From contig JAUXEE010000186.1 of assembly GCA_030618065.1 (NCBI GenBank), forward strand, positions 1-5,145: a stretch of DNA of 5,145 nucleotides. Direction: 5' to 3'. Below are positions 1 to 5,145 of the stretch, piece after piece. A program made the translations under genes and the position numbers. The stretch comes from Gemmatimonadota bacterium. Lineage in GTDB: Bacteria > Gemmatimonadota > Gemmatimonadetes > Longimicrobiales > Gaopeijiaceae. Each line of letters begins with the position of its first letter. Positions within the stretch are counted from its first letter, which is position 1. A model generated the notes under the pieces. The model made no database searches. It was not told the origin of the DNA and saw only the letters and a list, made by a program, of their open reading frames with translations.

Positions 1-529
1 CGGCCAGCTCGAGGTCCGGGCGCCATCGGGCCAGGAGGGCCCGGCGCCGGAGGCTGCTGGTTCCCACTCGGGCTCCCGAAGGAAGATCGTCAGGGGCGTG
101 AGATGAGTCGGCAGGAGAGTGAGACGAGTCGGCAGGAGAGTGAGATGAGTCGGCAGGAGACGGGAAAGAGCCGTCGGCCAATGAAGAGGGCGAGAAGAGA
201 AGAGCATCGCGAGGGTCTTCCCGTTCCATCACCGCCCCCAGCGTCAACCCCGCGGGTATCTCGGTAGCCAAGTCCTTCAGACTGTGAACGGCTACGTCCA
301 CCTGGCCCCGGAGGAGGGCCTCTTCGATCTCCTTCGTGAAAAAGGCCTTCCCCTGAACCTTCGATAGAGGGACGTCCTGAATCCTGTCCCCTTCGGTCCT
401 TATGAGAACCAACTCCGGGTCCGGAACGCCTGGAATGGCCCTGAGGGCGGCAGCCACATGTTCGGCCTGCCACTGGGCCAGGACCGATTCCCGGGTACCG
501 ATTCGGATCCGATCAGGGAAGATGCTCAC
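1..529 (-). CDS. hemC: Hydroxymethylbilane synthase (porphobilinogen deaminase), N-terminal 176 codons, cut by the left window edge
   Basis: Polymerises four porphobilinogen molecules into hydroxymethylbilane in the cytosol, on a covalently bound dipyrromethane cofactor. The frame from a GTG at 529-527 is open to the window edge. It shows the family motifs in order: GTRESVLAQWQAE (residues 11-23, substrate-binding Arg), LSKVQGKAFFTKE (55-67), HSLKD (82-86, with Lys85 and catalytic Asp86 matching E. coli Lys83/Asp84), EREDPRDAL (102-110) and VGTSSLRR (155-162, cofactor-contacting arginines). The C-terminal domain with the cofactor Cys lies outside the window. The GTG start overlaps the hemA stop by 4 nt; there is no strong Shine-Dalgarno, only an A-rich AAAAAAGGC, so translation probably depends on coupling to hemA. 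Oddity: between DPRDA and VGTSS there are 45 residues, against 17 in E. coli, and part of the excess is a tandem SPADSSH repeat. All visible active-site residues are intact, so I expect a working enzyme. Confidence 0.95.
   Translation of the reverse strand, partial: MSIFPDRIRIGTRESVLAQWQAEHVAAALRAIPGVPDPELVLIRTEGDRIQDVPLSKVQGKAFFTKEIEEALLRGQVDVAVHSLKDLATEIPAGLTLGAVMEREDPRDALLFSPSSLADGSFPSPADSSHSPADSSHSPADSSHAPDDLPSGARVGTSSLRRRALLARWRPDLELA
100..160. repeat. 21-bp tandem repeat, about 2.9 copies, in frame inside hemC
   Basis: Three head-to-tail units lie at 100-120, 121-141 and 142-160; the last is two bases short of a full match. On the plus strand each begins GAGAYGAGTCGGCAGGAGA. The only internal difference is T or C at the fifth base, which is synonymous in hemC (Ser TCA or TCG). 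Because the unit is a multiple of three, each copy adds seven residues (SPADSSH) without breaking the hemC frame. There are no spacers, which rules out a CRISPR array. Near-identity of the units suggests recent duplication by strand slippage; that is inference. Confidence 0.95.
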
Positions 530-1848
530 GTGCCTTTTTTCTCTTCGTCCTCATCCGGCTCCCCATCCTCGCCCCTCTGGAAAGATTCCACGTCGAGCTC
601 GAAGAGCTCCTGGAGGGCCACCAGCTTGTGGATGCCATGAGCACTGGACGGCTCCACCCCCCGAATCCGTGTGGTGGGTTGGTGCAGGAGCTTGTTGAGG
701 AGAGCCCGGGTGTACTCCTTGAGTGCCTCTCGGTCCGCGGAGTCGAAGTTCTTGACCTGCCGCTCCATCTCCTTGTCGGCGATCTCCTGGAACCGTCCCC
801 GAAGGGCCCGAATCACCGGCACCATATCCAAGGACTCATACCAGGCCAGGAACCGATCCACTTCCTCCACGACGATCCCCTCCACCTTCGGGATCTCCCT
901 CCTGCGCCGGGCCCGGTTCTGGTCCGCGATACTCTCCAACGCGTCCAGGTCGTAGAGGAACAAGCGATCCAGCTCACCCACATTCGGGTGGACGTTCCGG
1001 GGATTGGAGATGTCCACCACCACCTTGGGACCGCGGCTCGACCGTTTCAGCGCTCGGGCCATTCGACCAGCGTCGATGATGGGCTCTCGGGCTCCCGTAG
1101 CCGTCACGATGACCTGGGCATCCACAAGAGCCCCGTCCATCTCTTCCCAGGGCCGTGCCCGTCCGCCCAGATCTTCGGCCAATTCCCGGGCTCGCTCGAA
1201 GGTCCGGTTCACGACGGTGAGGACCTTCGGATGGTTATCGGCGAAGTGCCGGGCCACCAGAGCCCCGGTCTCCCCAGCTCCAATCACCAGAACCGAATAC
1301 CGCTCCAATCGATCGAGAATCTTCTGGGCCATCTCCACGGCGGCATGGGCCACCGAGACCGTGCCCTTCCCGATCTCCGTCTCGGTTCGGGCCCGCTTTC
1401 CCGCATGTACGGCGGTGTTGAAGAGACGAGTCAGGAGGGCTCCGGTCGCCCTGTGCCGATCGGCCACCTCGAAAGCGTCACGTACCTGACCAAGGATCTG
1501 GGACTCGCCGACCATGAGAGAGTCCAACCCGGAGGCCACCCGGAACAGGTGTCGCACGGTCTCCCGACCGGCCCAGGAATAGGTGTACTTCCCATTGCTC
1601 AGATGGGAGATCCCCTTTTGCTCGTCGATGGCTTCACGGAGAGCCTGATCCGCATCGGCCCGGTCCTTCACGAAGCCGTAGAACTCGGTCCGATTACAGG
1701 TCGATAGAACAGCCACCTCCCGAATCAGCTCCCAATGCCCCTTGAGCCGGGAGTAGAACTCGCCCATTTCGTCCGGATGCAGGTGGACCTCGTCTCGAAT
1801 CCGAGCCGAGGCCGTTTTGTGACTCACACCCAGGACGATTAGCTCCAT
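526..1848 (-). CDS. hemA: Glutamyl-tRNA reductase
   Basis: NADPH-dependent cytosolic enzyme that reduces glutamyl-tRNA(Glu) to glutamate-1-semialdehyde, the first committed step of C5-route heme synthesis. The 440-residue protein is full length for the family. The N-terminal catalytic domain has GVSHKTA (residues 7-13) and STCNRTE (49-55), with nucleophile Cys51. GLDSLMVGESQILGQVRDAF (107-126) is the conserved stretch joining the catalytic domain to the spinal helix. The NADPH-binding Rossmann domain has VLVIGAGETGALVARHF (186-202) and VVNRTFERA (212-220), followed by IVTATGA (247-253). The C-terminal dimerisation helices cover about 335-420. The last 14 residues are a very acidic tail rich in Glu and Asp. 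The ATG at 1848 is the only sensible start, since it directly precedes the conserved ELIVLGVSHKTA. It lies 4 nt past the hemX stop with no visible Shine-Dalgarno, so coupled reinitiation is likely. The TGA stop overlaps the hemC GTG. Confidence 0.98.
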   Translation of the reverse strand: MELIVLGVSHKTASARIRDEVHLHPDEMGEFYSRLKGHWELIREVAVLSTCNRTEFYGFVKDRADADQALREAIDEQKGISHLSNGKYTYSWAGRETVRHLFRVASGLDSLMVGESQILGQVRDAFEVADRHRATGALLTRLFNTAVHAGKRARTETEIGKGTVSVAHAAVEMAQKILDRLERYSVLVIGAGETGALVARHFADNHPKVLTVVNRTFERARELAEDLGGRARPWEEMDGALVDAQVIVTATGAREPIIDAGRMARALKRSSRGPKVVVDISNPRNVHPNVGELDRLFLYDLDALESIADQNRARRRREIPKVEGIVVEEVDRFLAWYESLDMVPVIRALRGRFQEIADKEMERQVKNFDSADREALKEYTRALLNKLLHQPTTRIRGVEPSSAHGIHKLVALQELFELDVESFQRGEDGEPDEDEEKKGT

Positions 1849-1852
1849 GACG

Positions 1853-2692
1853 CTATGAGAACTGATGGAAGGAGCGAAGGACGAGATTCACGGCCAGGGA
1901 CGAGCTCACCATGAGGAGGAACGCCACCAGGGAGAGATACGCCAGATGCCGGTTCGGCCAACGGAACAGATACCTTCCTCCCAGCGTGAGGCCATAGAGG
2001 ACCCAGAGGATCAGGGTCAGAAGGAACTTCGGATCCGTGTAGAAGGTGCCCTCCAGCCACCCCGTCGAAGTCAACTCCCCCGCCCAGAGGCTCCCGAGAA
2101 GGATGGCCAGGGTCAGGCCGACCCACCCGAAAAGGACCGCTCCCATATTCAATCGGGAAAGCGTTTCCAGGTTGGGAAGTCTCCGGAAGATCAGGCCCAC
2201 CCGATGCTTCTTCAGCTCCCGATAGAGCAAGGCATACATGGCGCCGTAGACCGCCGCCACGGAAAGGGCTACGTACCCCAGGAGGGCAGAGGTGACATGG
2301 ACGGCGAAGAGTGGGGACCGGAGGATCTCATCGACCTCGCGAGTGTGTGTGACGAAGGCGCTGGAGAGGATCTGGAAGAACAGCACGGGAACCAGAAGAA
2401 ACACTCCGGTGGCCTTGTCCTTCCAACGCCACTCCAGGACCAGGTACACGACCACCATGGCGAAGGCGATGAAGGTGAAGCCCTCCCAGGCATTGGCCAC
2501 CGGAACGTGCCTGAAGGCCAGGGTGGCCAGGAGGAGGTAGAGGAAATGTGCCCCCGCCACCGAAGCGGTGAGACGGGTCGCCCACGTCTTCGCCCACGCC
2601 GACGATTCCATGAACACCACAAGGTAAGCCAGCGCCGCCAGAAGGTATCCAAGCGGCAACAAAACGTTCAAGAGCTGTAGGGCCGTCTGCAC
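1853..2692 (-). CDS. HemX/CcsA-like cytochrome c assembly family membrane protein
   Basis: Polytopic inner-membrane protein of 279 residues from a GTG start. I count about eight hydrophobic segments, near residues 5-27, 43-60, 70-87, 95-114, 129-155, 185-204, 222-240 and 249-271. The family includes CcsA/ResC (heme delivery for c-type cytochromes) and HemX, whose gene neighbours hemA and which lowers GluTR level in Bacillus. Conserved-looking histidines are His49 (GAHFLYL) and His132 (AVHVTSALLGY). The WWD heme-binding motif of true CcsA (WGxxWxWDPKE) is mostly lost; only W212 and DPK (220-222) remain in its place. Position directly before hemA favours a HemX-type role, but sequence alone cannot decide. 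I chose GTG at 2692 because AGAGGAGAGAAGG lies just upstream and the first helix starts at once. The same frame continues upstream to an ATG at 2821, but that lies in the neighbouring terminator and adds unrelated residues. Confidence 0.88.
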   Translation of the reverse strand: MQTALQLLNVLLPLGYLLAALAYLVVFMESSAWAKTWATRLTASVAGAHFLYLLLATLAFRHVPVANAWEGFTFIAFAMVVVYLVLEWRWKDKATGVFLLVPVLFFQILSSAFVTHTREVDEILRSPLFAVHVTSALLGYVALSVAAVYGAMYALLYRELKKHRVGLIFRRLPNLETLSRLNMGAVLFGWVGLTLAILLGSLWAGELTSTGWLEGTFYTDPKFLLTLILWVLYGLTLGGRYLFRWPNRHLAYLSLVAFLLMVSSSLAVNLVLRSFHQFS

Positions 2693-2704
2693 GGGCCTTC
2701 TCTC
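2693..2704 (-). promoter_or_regulatory. Ribosome binding site that fixes the GTG start of the HemX/CcsA-like gene
   Basis: Read on the minus strand, GGAGAGAAGGCC directly precedes the GTG at 2692, and the fuller purine run is AGAGGAGAGAAGG. The GGAG core sits about 8 nt before the start, a normal Shine-Dalgarno spacing. It supports the internal GTG over the ATG 129 nt upstream. It is also the only strong ribosome binding site seen in the three-gene heme operon. Confidence 0.75.
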
Positions 2705-2742
2705 CTCTGATCTTCCCCGGAATGAGGCTGTTGGGGAACCAG

Positions 2743-2772
2743 ATAATATGACCTGATGAGGGTCCAATTGGA
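2743..2772 (-). promoter_or_regulatory. Candidate promoter of the heme operon with an overlapping palindrome
   Basis: On the minus strand a TATTAT (2748-2743) matches five of six bases of a sigma-70 type -10 box. The expected -35 position falls in TCCAATTGGA (2772-2763), a perfect 10-bp palindrome, but no good TTGACA match is present there; TTCCAA with 19-nt spacing is the nearest. Transcription would start near 2735, leaving a leader of about 43 nt before the GTG. Location between the upstream terminator and the first gene of the operon fits a promoter. The box assignment is by eye and uncertain. Confidence 0.35.
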
Positions 2773-2817
2773 ATCGAGAGGAGGTACCCCCTCCGGCATG
2801 AAAAAGATGCGGGCGTA

Positions 2818-2858
2818 CCAAAAAGAATGGGCGGAGGGTTCAATCTCCCCCCGCCCAT
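2818..2858 (-). terminator. Intrinsic terminator of the DUF4342 gene
   Basis: Reading right to left, ATGGGCGGGGGG (2858-2847) pairs with CCCTCCGCCCAT (2838-2827). This gives a 12-bp stem with one G-U pair and an 8-nt loop, followed at once by TCTTTTTGG. A strong GC stem plus a T run 68 nt after the DUF4342 stop is a classic Rho-independent terminator. It insulates the heme operon from transcription of the upstream gene. Confidence 0.88.
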
Positions 2859-2859
2859 C

Positions 2860-2905
2860 TGACGCCTCTGGAGCGCCGCCGTCGAACCGCTCTCGAGTGG
2901 CGTCA
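2860..2905 (-). other. Second inverted repeat just before the terminator
   Basis: TGACGCC (2860-2866) and GGCGTCA (2899-2905) are perfect 7-bp arms. Inside them CTC/GAG-type segments extend the pairing with a few mismatches. The hairpin lies between the DUF4342 stop and the terminator stem, one base from the latter. It has no T run of its own, so it more likely stabilises the 3' end of the transcript than terminates. The structure is seen in sequence; the role is inferred. Confidence 0.55.
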
Positions 2906-2925
2906 GTTCGGATCAGCTTCCTTCC

Positions 2926-3240
2926 CTATTCGTTTCGTTCCTTTTCATCATGTCGCTCCACTTCGATGGAGCAATCCGTCACCAGGGCGGCGATGGCGCC
3001 TACGGCAGCCCACACAGGAAAGATGGCCGCGCCCACCACGCCGATGGTCAGGGGGATCTCGATGAGGGTTTTATCATCATCGTTCTTGATGGTGATTCGG
3101 CGAATGTTCCCCTCCTGAAGGAGCTCCTTCACCTTCGAAAGGAGCCTTTCACCTACCACCTTGTACCGCTCCCGGCCGCTGACCTCTTCGGTCTCCTCTT
3201 CCGGGGCCTGCTCTTCAGCGGAGCTGAATTCTTCGGTCAT
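2926..3240 (-). CDS. DUF4342 domain-containing small membrane-associated protein
   Basis: A 104-residue protein of unknown function. Residues 1-21 are a strongly acidic, Ser/Glu-rich leader. Residues 22-96 match the DUF4342 pattern as I know it: a predicted amphipathic helix (YKVVGERLLSKVKELLQEG, 26-44), a basic beta strand (NIRRITIKN, 45-53), then TLIEIPLTIGVVGAA (58-72) running into a hydrophobic segment at about 65-88 rich in Ala, Val and Ile, and ending SIEVER (91-96). The tail is charged. The hydrophobic stretch could be one membrane helix or a buried core. Start ATG at 3240 is fixed by a near-perfect AGAGGAGGAACC before it; an in-frame ATG at 3276 would lie upstream of that site. The gene is monocistronic: divergent from the kinase and closed by its own terminator. 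Family membership is recognised from memory of the conserved pattern; no function can be assigned. Confidence 0.85.
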   Translation of the reverse strand: MTEEFSSAEEQAPEEETEEVSGRERYKVVGERLLSKVKELLQEGNIRRITIKNDDDKTLIEIPLTIGVVGAAIFPVWAAVGAIAALVTDCSIEVERHDEKERNE

Positions 3241-3254
3241 GGTTCCTCCTCTAG
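3241..3254 (-). promoter_or_regulatory. Strong Shine-Dalgarno that sets the DUF4342 start
   Basis: On the minus strand CTAGAGGAGGAACC directly precedes the ATG at 3240. AGGAGG is a perfect anti-16S match, though its spacing of 4 nt to the ATG is slightly short. It decides for this start over the ATG 36 nt upstream and suggests efficient translation. Confidence 0.85.
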
Positions 3255-3318
3255 CGTTGGTCGTTGCTCTTCTCAATACGCATTCAGGAAGGGAAAGGTT
3301 CGTCTCTATGACCCAAAG

Positions 3319-3348
3319 CTGGCACAGACCATCTGCAATCCATATCCT
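3319..3348 (+). promoter_or_regulatory. Weak candidate promoter for the kinase gene
   Basis: The 181-bp region between the divergent DUF4342 and kinase genes must hold start signals for both. On the plus strand CTGGCA (3319-3324) and TATCCT (3343-3348) each match four of six bases of the -35 and -10 consensus with an 18-nt spacer. They sit at the edge of the only AT-rich patch (about 3331-3365) in this stretch. I found no convincing counterpart for the minus-strand gene. This is a by-eye proposal only. Confidence 0.25.
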
Positions 3349-3421
3349 AAATCAGATTATCCGATCTCTCTGACCCAGCAGTCGGTCCACGGACCCGGGC
3401 AAGCGCCTGAGGGGACGATCT

Positions 3422-5145
<1,724 letters not shown>

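Noticed and set aside
100..160. Short repeat cluster considered as a CRISPR array
   Set aside because: The units are directly adjacent with no spacers, are only 21 bp long and read in frame through hemC.
90..473. Closed minus-strand open frame with a repeated LSCRL pattern over the hemC region
   Set aside because: It is another reading of the same strand. The frame starting at 529 gives continuous HemC motifs through this stretch, so this one is a shadow.
628..1707. Long plus-strand open frame opposite hemA
   Set aside because: It overlaps an unmistakable glutamyl-tRNA reductase on the other strand, and its translation is low-complexity Gly/Pro/His-rich with no family resemblance.
1865..2680. 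Plus-strand open frame opposite the HemX/CcsA-like gene
   Set aside because: It is a charged Arg/Glu/Gln-rich antisense reading of a hydrophobic membrane protein gene, with no motif and no credible ribosome binding site.
2693..2821. 43-residue N-terminal extension of the HemX/CcsA-like protein from an ATG at 2821
   Set aside because: It would start inside the upstream terminator and read through the promoter region, while the GTG at 2692 has a good Shine-Dalgarno and leads straight into the first helix.
3241..3276. 12-residue extension of the DUF4342 protein from an ATG at 3276
   Set aside because: The near-perfect AGGAGG lies within this extension, just before the ATG at 3240.
3320..3338. 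Sigma-54-like TGGCAC followed by CTGCA before the kinase gene
   Set aside because: The GG to GC distance is about two bases too long for a sigma-54 -24/-12 promoter, where spacing is strict.

Overview
The window looks like bacterial chromosome that is fairly GC-rich (about 60% by eye) and densely coded. It holds no RNA genes, mobile elements or CRISPR arrays that I can see. Heme made by the C5 (glutamyl-tRNA) route and a membrane-anchored Ser/Thr kinase fused to tetratricopeptide repeats fit Gemmatimonadota, Acidobacteriota or a similar environmental lineage. This placement is a low-confidence inference from gene families, not from a marker gene.

The left half (positions 1-2692, minus strand) is a compact tetrapyrrole operon, transcribed right to left: a HemX/CcsA-like membrane protein (2692-1853), then hemA for glutamyl-tRNA reductase (1848-526), then hemC for hydroxymethylbilane synthase (529 to beyond the left edge). 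Only 4 nt separate hemX from hemA, and hemA and hemC overlap by 4 nt, so the three are almost certainly co-transcribed and translationally coupled. HemA makes glutamate-1-semialdehyde, the first committed precursor. HemC later joins four porphobilinogens into hydroxymethylbilane. The membrane protein belongs to the family that either helps control HemA level (HemX) or handles heme for cytochrome c assembly (CcsA). A plausible promoter and a 10-bp palindrome lie before hemX.

The middle (2818-3421) holds a small DUF4342 gene on the minus strand (3240-2926). It has a strong ribosome binding site and is followed by two adjacent hairpins; the second is a convincing intrinsic terminator that separates it from the heme operon. 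A 181-bp intergenic region then divides it from a divergently transcribed gene.

The right part (3422 to the right edge, plus strand) is the first 574 codons of a receptor-like Ser/Thr kinase: a complete kinase domain, one transmembrane helix and the start of a 42-residue-period TPR array. Its 3' end lies outside the window.

Most of the window is recognisable housekeeping and signalling genes, and I do not see a new multi-gene system. The most unusual signal is a nearly three-copy, 21-bp in-frame tandem repeat inside hemC. It lengthens a loop of an otherwise well-conserved core enzyme by about 28 residues compared with E. coli.
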